NCBI GenBank assembly: GCA_900550285.1
Contig: URRW01000014.1
Coordinates: 1 to 58,389 of the forward strand
Origin: an uncultured Lachnospiraceae bacterium
Lineage (GTDB): Bacteria; Bacillota; Clostridia; Lachnospirales; Lachnospiraceae
Direction of reading: 5' to 3'
DNA: 58,389 nt
Shown: positions 6,848-14,414 of the stretch, in pieces
How the letters are laid out: each line of letters opens with the position of its first letter
Position numbering within the stretch: the first letter of the stretch is position 1
Made by a program: the position numbers and the translations under genes
The notes under the pieces: model-generated
The model's database searches: none
The model's input: the letters and a program-made list of their open reading frames with translations, nothing else
Told to the model about the DNA's origin: nothing

Positions 6848-8260
6848 ATGAGCGGATTTTTTGGAGTAGCTTCAAAAGAAGACTGTATCTTTGATCTCTT
6901 TTTCGGAACGGATTACCATTCCCATCTGGGGACCCGGCGCGCCGGAATGACTGTCTATGACGCGCAGGAAGGCTTTAACCGTGCGATCCATAACATCGAA
7001 AATGCTCCTTTTCGTACCAAATTCGACAAAGATTTAAATAACATGAAGGGTCATCTGGGTATTGGCTGCATTTCCGATTACGAGCCGCAGCCCCTTCTGA
7101 TCCGCTCCCATCATGGAACATATGCCATCATGACGATCGGCAAGATCAACAATATCGACCAGCTTTCCCAGAAGCTTCTTTCTGATTCTCCCGCCCATTT
7201 TTTTGAAATGAGCGGCGGCGACATCAACGCCACGGAGCTGGTGGCGGCGCTCATCAACCGCAAAGAAAACCTGATCGAGGGCATTCAGTACGCGCAGGAC
7301 GTTATCGACGGCTCCATGTCCATCGTCCTTCTGACGCCGAAGGGAATTTATGCCGCCCGCGACAAGCTGGGACGCACCCCCATCTCCCTTGGCAGAAAGG
7401 ACAACGCCCACTGCCTTGCATTCGAGGGCTTTTCCTACTTAAACCTCGGCTATCAGCCGCTGCGCGAATTGGGCCCCGGCGAGATCGTCATCCTTACCCC
7501 GGAAGGTGTCCGGACGCTTGCCGCCCCCGGCAAGAAAATGAAAATCTGTACCTTTTTATGGATTTACTATGGCTATCCGTCCTCTTCCTACGAGGGCATC
7601 AGCGTCGAGCAGATGCGTTATAACTGCGGCGCGGCGCTGGCAAAGCGGGACGCGGGCACTGTCCATCCCGACATTGTGGCAGGCGTTCCCGACTCCGGCG
7701 TTGCACACGCCATCGGCTATGCCAACGAATCGGGCATTCCCTATTCCCGCCCGTTCATCAAATACACGCCGACCTGGCCGCGCTCCTTTATGCCGACGAT
7801 TCAAAGCCGCCGCAACCTCATCGCCAAGATGAAGCTGATTCCCGTTCATGACCTGATCCATGACAGAAGCCTGCTTTTGATCGACGATTCCATCGTCCGC
7901 GGCACACAGCTGAGCGAGACAACAGAATTCCTTTATCAGAGCGGCGCAAAGGAAGTGCATATCCGCCCTGCCTGCCCGCCTCTGCTTTACGGATGCAAAT
8001 ACTTAAACTTCTCCCGTTCCACCTCCGACATGGATCTGATCACACGCCGTGTCATCCGGGAGATGGAAGGCGAAAACAAATACCCGAATCTGGAGGCATA
8101 TGCCGATCCGGAATCCGACCAGTACCACGGCATGATCGAGCGCATCTGCAAACAGCTCAACTTTACGAGCCTGCGCTATCACCGCTTAGACGACATGATC
8201 GCCTCCGTAGGTCTGGACAGAAGCCAGCTCTGCACTTACTGCTGGGACGGTAAGGAATAA
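6848..8260 (+). CDS. PurF-like amidophosphoribosyltransferase paralogue lacking glutaminase residues
   Basis: This 470-residue protein aligns along its length with glutamine PRPP amidotransferase, the first enzyme of purine synthesis. The phosphoribosyltransferase half is intact: LIDDSIVRGT (about 343-352) binds PRPP. The cysteines that hold the [4Fe-4S] cluster in Bacillus PurF have counterparts at 234, 376, 462 and 465, ending in LCTYCWDGKE. The N-terminal Ntn domain is altered. The protein begins MSGFFG instead of the canonical MCGIxG, so the nucleophilic Cys is replaced by Ser. The usual arginine of the VRYST motif and the NGN motif are also replaced (LGIGCIS and IGKINN). It therefore probably cannot hydrolyse glutamine normally and may use ammonia, serve a regulatory role or make another product. 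It is monocistronic with a promoter and terminator. Confidence 0.8.
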   Translation: MSGFFGVASKEDCIFDLFFGTDYHSHLGTRRAGMTVYDAQEGFNRAIHNIENAPFRTKFDKDLNNMKGHLGIGCISDYEPQPLLIRSHHGTYAIMTIGKINNIDQLSQKLLSDSPAHFFEMSGGDINATELVAALINRKENLIEGIQYAQDVIDGSMSIVLLTPKGIYAARDKLGRTPISLGRKDNAHCLAFEGFSYLNLGYQPLRELGPGEIVILTPEGVRTLAAPGKKMKICTFLWIYYGYPSSSYEGISVEQMRYNCGAALAKRDAGTVHPDIVAGVPDSGVAHAIGYANESGIPYSRPFIKYTPTWPRSFMPTIQSRRNLIAKMKLIPVHDLIHDRSLLLIDDSIVRGTQLSETTEFLYQSGAKEVHIRPACPPLLYGCKYLNFSRSTSDMDLITRRVIREMEGENKYPNLEAYADPESDQYHGMIERICKQLNFTSLRYHRLDDMIASVGLDRSQLCTYCWDGKE

Positions 8261-8276
8261 TCATTAAAAATAACAA

Positions 8277-8311
8277 GGTCGCAGAACCGCTGTTTTTGCA
8301 GTTCTGCGACC
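8277..8311. terminator. Hairpin after the purF-like gene
   Basis: An 11-bp perfect inverted repeat (GGTCGCAGAAC) with a 13-nt T-rich loop lies 17 nt beyond the stop. The T run is poor on the plus strand. On the minus strand ATTTTTAATG follows after a few bases, so it may serve the toxin-antitoxin operon as well. Confidence 0.6.
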
Positions 8312-8345
8312 TAATCTATACCACTGAAAATATATTTTTTACATT

Positions 8346-8675
8346 TCATAACTCATATTTTTCTCTTCTCTTCGACGCCTCCCGATATACCTGTTCATCT
8401 GTTCTTGCAGAAATAACAATAATTTTCATAGCATTTTCTGTCCGCTCTACCTTATATACTACCCGGATTCCCAAATCCCTGAATTTAATTTTCAGTAGAT
8501 TCGTAAGGTTTATGCCGCTTTTATTTCCCAATGGCTTCCCATATCCTCCCTCCTGTACCGGAAGCGGGTTGATGCTTACTTTTTGAATTCCTTTTAATAC
8601 CTGAATGCTGGCAGAGCGTTCCAGCTTTTTCATATCCTTACGGGCTTCCTCCAAAAATTCTATGCTCCAGCTCAT
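8346..8675 (-). CDS. RelE/ParE-family toxin
   Basis: This 109-residue small basic protein has the RelE/ParE toxin pattern: an N-terminal helix pair (EEARKDMKKLERSASIQVLKGIQ), then GKPLGNKSGINLTNLLKIKFRDLGIRVVYKV and a final strand with IIVISARTDEQVYREASKR. Family members are usually ribosome-dependent mRNA nucleases. It lies directly downstream of a Phd/YefM-like antitoxin with a 4-base ATGA overlap (8672-8675), the classic type II toxin-antitoxin arrangement. Activity is not shown. RelE versus ParE cannot be told from the sequence alone. Confidence 0.85.
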   Translation of the reverse strand: MSWSIEFLEEARKDMKKLERSASIQVLKGIQKVSINPLPVQEGGYGKPLGNKSGINLTNLLKIKFRDLGIRVVYKVERTENAMKIIVISARTDEQVYREASKRREKYEL

Positions 8676-8986
8676 TCGATTTCCACATCCCCCGCGCTTT
8701 CCAGATCTTCTTCCCTGATTCCAAGCTCTGCCATAACAGACTCCATTGATATTCCCGGTTTATTTCCGTTTTCTTCCAAACGGCTTGTCGCTTCCAGCAG
8801 CAAACTGTAATTTTCCTCAATCTCCGTCAGTCTTGTGTATTCTTCCGGCGATAAAATAACGGCGGAAGGCTGATTATTCTTCAGCACAAAAAGTTCCTTC
8901 GTTTCCTTAAGCCTGTTAAAAATTTTTGTTGCCTGTCCCTTATTAAATAAAGAAATTGGAACGAGGCAGTCCATCACATTTGCCAT
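8672..8986 (-). CDS. Phd/YefM-type antitoxin
   Basis: This 104-residue protein shows the Phd/YefM fold in its first half: VPISLFNKGQATKIFNRLKE, then LFVLKNNQPSAVILSPEEY. An acidic, probably flexible C-terminal tail should wrap the toxin. It is expected to bind its own promoter, alone or with the toxin. I chose ATG at 8986 because AGGAGG lies at the right distance; a GTG nine bases upstream sits inside that site and is unlikely to be the start. Confidence 0.85.
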   Translation of the reverse strand: MANVMDCLVPISLFNKGQATKIFNRLKETKELFVLKNNQPSAVILSPEEYTRLTEIEENYSLLLEATSRLEENGNKPGISMESVMAELGIREEDLESAGDVEIE

Positions 8987-9012
8987 ATCCTGCACCTCCT
9001 GCCTTTTTTCTT

Positions 9013-9041
9013 ATTATATGTGCTTTTCATTAAAATATCAA
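9013..9041 (-). promoter_or_regulatory. Promoter of the toxin-antitoxin operon
   Basis: On the minus strand TTGATA (9036-9041) and a perfect TATAAT (9013-9018) are 17 bp apart. The -35 touches the end of the adjacent 44-bp palindrome. Confidence 0.8.
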
Positions 9042-9083
9042 GAAAGGCAGGAAAATTTATCGATAAATTTTCCTGCCTTTCTT
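9040..9083. terminator. 44-nt perfect palindrome after the nitroreductase pseudogene
   Basis: The sequence from 9040 to 9083 is a perfect inverted repeat with almost no loop, centred on TCGA. It lies 3 nt beyond the nitroreductase stop codon and 50 bp before the toxin-antitoxin start. It most likely acts as a transcription terminator, although the T run that follows on the minus strand is short. Confidence 0.55.
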
Positions 9084-9086
9084 TCA

Positions 9087-9608
9087 TCACACTCTAACAA
9101 CATACCCGTCTTTTCTGGGCTTTGCCTCCGGCAGCTCCCCTTCCGGATAGCCGAGGATACAGCAAGCCACCCCGGCATAATTATCCGTAAGCCCCCACTG
9201 TTCCATCAGCGCTTTTCCTTCCGGGCTTTCAAACATCTCCCTTGCGCGGTTGATCCAGCACGAACCAAGGCCTACCGCATAGGCGGCAAGCATCAGATTT
9301 CCCATCACAAGGGAGCCGTCCTACAGCCATGTTCCTGCATTGGTATCCGCAAAAACAAGCACAACCGTCGGGGCGCCGTAAAACGGATCGGAATCCGCCC
9401 CCATGACCGCTGCATTCATCCGGGACAGCTTCCCGATCAGCTCTGCATCCTGCACCACGACCATTTTTGACGGCTGACGGTTCATTCCGCTTGCGGCATA
9501 AGTCCCTGCCTCCAGAACCGCATCCAGCTCTGCATCCGTGATCTGCTCTTTCCTGTAGCTGCGCACGCTCCTGCGCGCCTTCATGCTCATCAGTGTTTCC
9601 AGCTTCAT
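9087..9608 (-). pseudogene. Nitroreductase-family FMN protein interrupted by an amber codon
   Basis: The frame reads as one complete nitroreductase of about 173 residues. It starts MKLETLMSMKARRSVRSYRKEQI, continues with TYAASGMNRQPSKMVVVQD, and ends with LAAYAVGLGSCWINRAREMFESPEG and a CCILGYPEGELPE tail. Family members are FMN-dependent NAD(P)H oxidoreductases. A single in-frame TAG at 9321-9323, in the context ACATGGCTGTAGGACGGC, stops translation after residue 95. The reading frame and family similarity continue on both sides. One base change, for example from CAG, would explain it. A sequencing error is possible. Confidence 0.85.
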
Positions 9609-9633
9609 AACCCCTGCCTCCTTCTCGTATTTC

Positions 9634-10842
9634 TCAATCCCTCCGGTTGTTCATCAGCCGGATCATTCCTTCGTTGAGCCCTTCCACCGTCAGCTTGTAC
9701 ATCGGCAGAAGATCCTTTATCGCCGTTTCCGCCTCTCTCCACGGCGCGCGTCCGGGCGCCATTTTGGGATTCAGCCAGATGATCTTTTTATAATGACGCT
9801 TCATGAGCCTTAACCACTCCCAGCCCGAAAGGCCGCCGTTTGGCCCGCGGTAATTGCCGGAATCCGAATACAGCTCCTCCGGCGCCATCGCCGCGTCGCC
9901 CACGATAATAACCTTATAATCGCTGTCCAAGTTGCGGAACACCCATTCCGTATCTACCCAGTCGCCGTTTTCGCATTCCGGGGTCTTGTACAGCTTGGAA
10001 TAGATGCAGTTGTGGAAATAATAGCATTTCACATCCTTAAAGTGGTTCGACTTGTTTACCGCCTGAAACAGCTCGTTCATCAGGGAGGAAAAGGGGATCA
10101 TTGTTCCGCCCGAATCGAATAACAGCAGCAGCTTGACAGAGTTTTTGCGCGGCTTTTCCATCACGATCTGCAGACAGCCTCCGTTATTGCACGTCTTGTC
10201 CACCGTTCCCGGAATATCCAGCTCTGTCCGCGGGACATCCAGCTTTGTGGAAAACTGCCGGAGCCGCCGAAATGCCAGCTGGAACTGCCGGTTGTCCAGC
10301 ATTCTGTCGTCCCGAAAATCCCTGTATTTGCGCGCGCCGACGACTGCAAACGCCGACTGATAGCCGGTCTTTCCGCCAACCCGCACGCCGCCGACGTTGC
10401 CGCCCATATTTCCGAAGGACGTCTTTCCCATCGTCCCGATCCAGAAGCTTCCGCCGTTGTGCTCGCTGTCCTGATCCCGGAGCCGCTGCTTGAACTTCTC
10501 CTCCACGTCCTGCTTGTCGATCTGAAGATCCTCGCCCTCATTCAGCGCCTTTCTCGCTTCCTCGTGCGCCAGCTCCTCCATATCGGACTTGTCCAGCCAC
10601 CGCAGCATCTGGGACGTGATCTCATTTTCCGTCTGGACGCCTTTAAAGCACTCCTCAAACGCCTGATCGAACTTGTCAAATTCCGTTTCGCTTTTTACGA
10701 GGATCATCCGGGACAGATAGTAAAACTGCTTCAGGCTTCCGCCTGCAAGCCCCTTGTCCAGCGCTTCGTGGAGCGTCAGCCATTCGCCCAGGCTCACGTT
10801 TAAGCCCTTTGCCTTACAGGTGTAAAAAAACTTCGTAAACAT
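9634..10842 (-). CDS. VWA-domain (CoxE-like) protein, partner of MoxR ATPase
   Basis: This 402-residue cytoplasmic protein has a helical N-terminal half and a von Willebrand A domain from about residue 235 (NSVKLLLLFDSGGTMIPFSS). The metal site is DxGGT rather than DxSxS, as in other CoxE-like VWA proteins that carry DxGGS, so this may be a family trait. A Gly-rich central stretch (GNMGGNVGGVRVGG) precedes it. It sits 15 bp downstream of a MoxR-type AAA+ ATPase gene. MoxR/VWA pairs act as chaperone-like assembly or remodelling machines for metalloenzymes and other complexes. The target here is unknown. The gene starts after a GGGGAAA site. Confidence 0.8.
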   Translation of the reverse strand: MFTKFFYTCKAKGLNVSLGEWLTLHEALDKGLAGGSLKQFYYLSRMILVKSETEFDKFDQAFEECFKGVQTENEITSQMLRWLDKSDMEELAHEEARKALNEGEDLQIDKQDVEEKFKQRLRDQDSEHNGGSFWIGTMGKTSFGNMGGNVGGVRVGGKTGYQSAFAVVGARKYRDFRDDRMLDNRQFQLAFRRLRQFSTKLDVPRTELDIPGTVDKTCNNGGCLQIVMEKPRKNSVKLLLLFDSGGTMIPFSSLMNELFQAVNKSNHFKDVKCYYFHNCIYSKLYKTPECENGDWVDTEWVFRNLDSDYKVIIVGDAAMAPEELYSDSGNYRGPNGGLSGWEWLRLMKRHYKKIIWLNPKMAPGRAPWREAETAIKDLLPMYKLTVEGLNEGMIRLMNNRRD

Positions 10843-10857
10843 ACGCTTTTCCCCGCT

Positions 10858-11667
10858 TTACGCCATTTTATGACGCACCGTTTCCAGATCCTCGTCCTTT
10901 TTGACGATCACGCCCACAAACGGAAGCTCCTTTAAACGATCTGCAGAGATCCCGCCGATCTGCAGCGCGTTGATCCAGTCAATCAGCTCGGAGGTGCTGG
11001 GCTTTTTGCGGATGTCCCGAAAGCTTCTGATCTCATAAAAAACCTTCATTGCCGCCTTTAACAGATTTTCCTCCACCTCGGGGAAATGCACCTTTACGAT
11101 CTCCTCCATCAGCGCCTCATCCGGGAAATCAATATAATGGAAAATGCAGCGGCGCAAAAACGCGTCCGGCAGCTCCTTTTCCGCATTGGACGTAATGATC
11201 ACGATCGGGCGCTGCTTTGCCTTTACCGTGCGCTTCGTCTCATGGATATAAAACTCCATCTGATCCAGCTCCCAGAGAAGGTCGTTCGGGAATTCCAGAT
11301 CCGCCTTGTCGATCTCGTCGATCAAAAGGACAACCTGCTCCTCTGAATCAAACGCTTCTCCCAGCTTTCCAAGCTTGATATAGCGCGCGATGTCGTCCAC
11401 GCCCTCTTCCCCGAACTGCCCGTCATAAAGTCTCTGGATCGTATCATACATATACAGGCCGTCCTGCGCCTTCGTCGTGGATTTGATGTTCCAGATCACC
11501 AGCCTCTTTCCCAGAGACTGTGCGACCGCCTCCGCCAGCATCGTCTTTCCGGTACCCGGCTCTCCCTTGATCAGCAAAGGCTTCTGCAGGGCAATCGCCA
11601 CATTCACGCTGTCCATCAGCTCTCTGCTGGCCACATACTGCTTCGTACTGTTAAAAGATTCGCTCAT
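10858..11667 (-). CDS. MoxR-family AAA+ ATPase
   Basis: This 269-residue AAA+ ATPase has Walker A GEPGTGKT near residue 35, Walker B VVLLIDEIDKAD, sensor 1 IITSNAEKELPDAFLRRC with the arginine finger, and a C-terminal lid. It is the energy-consuming partner of the downstream VWA protein. I chose the ATG at 11667 (MSESFNSTKQYV) because AAAAGGAGAAA precedes it; an upstream ATG extends the frame by 20 residues into the promoter. The gene diverges from metF across overlapping promoters. Confidence 0.88.
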   Translation of the reverse strand: MSESFNSTKQYVASRELMDSVNVAIALQKPLLIKGEPGTGKTMLAEAVAQSLGKRLVIWNIKSTTKAQDGLYMYDTIQRLYDGQFGEEGVDDIARYIKLGKLGEAFDSEEQVVLLIDEIDKADLEFPNDLLWELDQMEFYIHETKRTVKAKQRPIVIITSNAEKELPDAFLRRCIFHYIDFPDEALMEEIVKVHFPEVEENLLKAAMKVFYEIRSFRDIRKKPSTSELIDWINALQIGGISADRLKELPFVGVIVKKDEDLETVRHKMA

Positions 11668-11692
11668 ATAAAAATTTCTCCTTTTGCCGCGC

Positions 11693-11740
11693 TTGAACTG
11701 CGCATAGTTATATGTTACGATATTCACGTTTTAAAATCAA
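11693..11740. promoter_or_regulatory. Overlapping divergent promoters of metF and moxR
   Basis: On the plus strand TTGAAC (11693-11698) and TACGAT (11716-11721), 17 bp apart, face metF. On the minus strand TTGATT (11735-11740) and TAACAT (11712-11717), also 17 bp apart, face moxR. The two -10 elements share two bases, so use of one should hinder the other. Confidence 0.6.
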
Positions 11741-11762
11741 GAATTTATGAGGAACAACTGCC

Positions 11763-12620
11763 ATGATAAGACAACTTTTTGATTCCGGAAAGCAGACGCT
11801 TTCCTTTGAAGTATTCCCTCCCAAAAAGGAAGAGGAATTTGAAAATGCCCAAAATATTCTGACGCAGCTTGCAGAGCTTTCCCCCGACTTTATCAGCGTT
11901 ACCTACGGCGCGGGCGGAAGCCGTTCCAAACGCACCGTGGAGCTGGCGTCCTTTATCCAGAACCGCCTGCATATTCCGGCGGTATCCCATATGACCTGCG
12001 TCGGCTCGTCCTACGAAGATATTCTGGCGGTGGCGGACGCCATGAAAAAAGAACGCTTAAGCCATGTCCTCGCGCTGCGCGGGGACCGTCCGGCATGGAT
12101 GGACGACGCCCAGTTTGAAGGGCGCGCCTTTCTGCACGCCTCCGATCTGACCGCCTTTCTCAAAGAGCATACGGATTTTGAGATCGCAGGCGCATGTTAT
12201 CCGGAAAAGCATTTTGAAGCGGCTTCTCTGGACGAGGACATCCGTTTTCTCAAGGAAAAGGAGGCTGCCGGGGCGCAGTTTCTGATCACCCAGCTCTTTT
12301 TTGAAAACGATCTTTTTTACCGTTTTCTCGAGAAAAAGGAAAAAGCGGGCATTTCCCTTCCTGTCTGCGCGGGCATCATGCCCATCACTTCCGCAAAGCA
12401 GCTTGGAACGACCGTGACCCTTTCGGGCTCCTCCGTCCCTAAAAAGCTGGCGGATCTGATCGCCTCCTACGGCGACTCCCCGGAGGATATGCGCAAGGCG
12501 GGCATCGACTATGCCATCAGACAGATCCTTGACCTGAAACGCTGCGGTGCAGACGGCATCCATATTTATTCCATGAACAAGCCCAAAACGACCCGCGCGA
12601 TCGTAGAAGCGATCCGCTGA
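11763..12620 (+). CDS. metF: Methylenetetrahydrofolate reductase
   Basis: This 285-residue TIM-barrel flavoenzyme reduces 5,10-methylenetetrahydrofolate to 5-methyltetrahydrofolate, the methyl donor for methionine synthesis. In anaerobes it also belongs to the Wood-Ljungdahl methyl branch. Landmarks are LSFEVFPPKKEEE near residue 13 with the catalytic Glu, DFISVTYGAGGS near 43, HVLALRGDRP near 101, ITQLFFENDLFYRF and PVCAGIMPITSAKQL. Length matches the bacterial family. No metV-type partner or acetogenesis gene is adjacent, so a role in methionine synthesis is the simpler reading. Confidence 0.93.
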   Translation: MIRQLFDSGKQTLSFEVFPPKKEEEFENAQNILTQLAELSPDFISVTYGAGGSRSKRTVELASFIQNRLHIPAVSHMTCVGSSYEDILAVADAMKKERLSHVLALRGDRPAWMDDAQFEGRAFLHASDLTAFLKEHTDFEIAGACYPEKHFEAASLDEDIRFLKEKEAAGAQFLITQLFFENDLFYRFLEKKEKAGISLPVCAGIMPITSAKQLGTTVTLSGSSVPKKLADLIASYGDSPEDMRKAGIDYAIRQILDLKRCGADGIHIYSMNKPKTTRAIVEAIR

Positions 12621-12662
12621 CCGTTTCCATACCGGCAAAAAAGAGCAAAACGCACCTTAAAA

Positions 12663-12704
12663 CAGCCCGGCAGAAAGGGGAGAACCCCCTAATCTGCCGG
12701 GCTG
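12663..12704 (+). terminator. Terminator hairpin after metF
   Basis: An 11-bp stem, CAGCCCGGCAG / CTGCCGGGCTG, with an internal GGGG...CCCC, is placed 42 nt beyond the metF stop. The following T content is modest. Confidence 0.65.
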
Positions 12705-12729
12705 TATCATACTCTGCTTTTCTGCGCAG

Positions 12730-12769
12730 ACAGCTGTTTTCCTCTGCGTATACAGCTGTTTTCCTCTGC
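12730..12769. repeat. Tandem 18-bp repeat, two copies
   Basis: ACAGCTGTTTTCCTCTGC occurs at 12730-12747 and again at 12752-12769, a 22-bp period. It lies between the metF terminator and the stop of the next minus-strand gene. No function is evident. Confidence 0.8.
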
Positions 12770-12778
12770 TCAGACGGC

Positions 12779-13318
12779 TTATTCTGCCGACCACTCCGAA
12801 ACCTCCCCCACCTCGGCGGGAAGATTTACCATTGCACGGTTTCCGTCCTCGTCCAGAAGCTCCCCGTACTCCTCAAGCATCACGCGGGACGTATCGGGCT
12901 CCGCCGCCACATAGCACACGATCGTCCCCCTTCTTCCTGCCGGAACGATCTGGCCGTTTCTTTCTGCATCATCCCAATCCCCGTTTCCTTCCGGATAGAT
13001 GATTTTCGCATAGCCGCCGTCCGCAGTCCCGACCATAAACGAAACGTCCTTCCATGTATAGTCGGTCACATTCTCAAATTCGATATGTACCTCATAGATC
13101 CGCATATCCTCAGACTCATAATCAAGCCCTTCAAAGTCCGCTTTTCTTTCGTCCGGCAGCCGTTCTGCACGGGAGGATTTTGCGATCAGGGGGCTTACGC
13201 TGTAGTGCGTGAAATCTTTTTTACTGTCAATATTGGAGAAAAATCCGATCGCCGTAAAAAAAACCGATATGCCGAGCACCGCTCCGCAGATTACCTTTTT
13301 CGCAGATCCGCCTTTCAT
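12779..13318 (-). CDS. Single-pass membrane protein of unknown function
   Basis: This 179-residue protein begins MKGGSAKKVICGAVLGISVF and has one hydrophobic segment (residues about 8-28), so most of it should lie outside the membrane. The rest resembles an Ig-like or stress-response beta domain (IYEVHIEFENVTDYTWKDVSFMVGT). I do not recognise a named family. The start was set at 13318 because it overlaps the upstream stop as ATGA; a frame extending to 13372 would run deep into the upstream gene. The coupling suggests that it works with the zinc-ribbon membrane protein encoded just before it. Confidence 0.6.
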   Translation of the reverse strand: MKGGSAKKVICGAVLGISVFFTAIGFFSNIDSKKDFTHYSVSPLIAKSSRAERLPDERKADFEGLDYESEDMRIYEVHIEFENVTDYTWKDVSFMVGTADGGYAKIIYPEGNGDWDDAERNGQIVPAGRRGTIVCYVAAEPDTSRVMLEEYGELLDEDGNRAMVNLPAEVGEVSEWSAE

Positions 13319-14367
13319 TCCTCCACCCCGCTTTCTTCCGGAAATCCATTCCACTCTGCCCAGTTTTCCCACCGGAGCACGCCGTCTGCCTCCTCCAAAG
13401 GAAGCGCCGACTGACGGGTCACGCTTCTGCCTGCGCCGTCCGCTATTTCCAAAATCAGCTCCCGGTCAGCTGCGCCGTCCCGCACCATGAAAACAAAATA
13501 CCCCAGCGATTCGTCATAGTCAAAGTCATAGGAAGCCAGCAGCGCATCCTCCTCAAGCCCCCAGTCGTCGAGAAACTGTTCCAGCTCATACTTATCCAGC
13601 GCCTTCTGATAAAACGTCTCATCCCCGATCTTATAACCGATCTGGATGTCCTCTATCTGCTCCTCCGAATTATAGCCTTCACAGGCAGCCGCCACACAGA
13701 CCCCTTCCAGATGCCAGCCCTCCGGCACTTCTTCCTGCGGCATCGGCCCTGTGCCAATCACTCCCACATAAACCGGATATTCGATGCTTCCGCCTTCCAG
13801 CACCGTTACCTGCGCGTTTCCTGCTTCCTGAATGATATTTTCCCCGGCTGTCATCCGTTCCTGAAAATATCCCTTCTCCCAGAACTGAAAGGCAATGCCT
13901 GCTGCAATCGGGATCAGAATCGCTGCAAGAAGCATTTTTCCCGCGCCTTTTCCTCCGTTTCCGGCGCTCTGCCCTGCCGGCTCAGGCGTCCTGTAGCGGC
14001 CCGCAGACCCCGGCGCAAAGCTTTGGCTGCCGGCATAAGACTTTTCCTCCTTTGCCTGCGGCGCGCTCTGCCATGACTTCTGGCTGTCCCTGCTTTCTGC
14101 CGCTGTGCTTTCCCCAAACATCTCCTGCCGAGGCTCTTCCTTTGCCGCGCTGTCTGTTTCCGGCTGCCATGCCCTTTCCGGCTGCGGCTCTGTTTCCGGC
14201 TGCCATACCGTTTCCGGCTGCCATGCCGTCTCAGCCGCCTTTTGTCCGGCTTCCTTCTCTTCATACCCTGCCATGTGCTTTCCGTTATAAGCGCCGCACT
14301 TCGGACACAGACCGCTGTACATATCCGCGTCAAAGCGCTTGCCGCACCGGCTGCATTTGATCTTCAT
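13315..14367 (-). CDS. Zinc-ribbon membrane protein with WQPET repeats
   Basis: This 350-residue protein starts with a zinc ribbon (Cys5, Cys8, Cys21, Cys24, in KCSRCGKRF and GLCPKCGAYNG). A low-complexity linker follows with four tandem copies of a WQPET-like hexapeptide (residues about 47-72). One transmembrane helix (MLLAAILIPIAAGIAFQF, about 144-162) separates the cytoplasmic part from an external domain of about 185 residues. The function is unknown. It is coupled by ATGA to the downstream single-pass protein, and the external domains of both may interact. The layout resembles cytoplasmic-ribbon envelope proteins of Clostridia, but I cannot name a family. Confidence 0.6.
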   Translation of the reverse strand: MKIKCSRCGKRFDADMYSGLCPKCGAYNGKHMAGYEEKEAGQKAAETAWQPETVWQPETEPQPERAWQPETDSAAKEEPRQEMFGESTAAESRDSQKSWQSAPQAKEEKSYAGSQSFAPGSAGRYRTPEPAGQSAGNGGKGAGKMLLAAILIPIAAGIAFQFWEKGYFQERMTAGENIIQEAGNAQVTVLEGGSIEYPVYVGVIGTGPMPQEEVPEGWHLEGVCVAAACEGYNSEEQIEDIQIGYKIGDETFYQKALDKYELEQFLDDWGLEEDALLASYDFDYDESLGYFVFMVRDGAADRELILEIADGAGRSVTRQSALPLEEADGVLRWENWAEWNGFPEESGVEE

Positions 14368-14414
14368 AAGCCCCTCCTTCTGCGGCGGCTTCTATCCTGC
14401 CGCAGCTTCCCTTT

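Noticed and set aside
9321..9323. TAG as a pyrrolysine codon in the nitroreductase
   Set aside because: Nitroreductases do not use pyrrolysine and no pyl gene is in the window; a nonsense mutation is simpler.
12730..12769. Two 18-bp repeats as a CRISPR array
   Set aside because: Only two copies with a 4-bp gap, no spacers of proper size and no cas genes.
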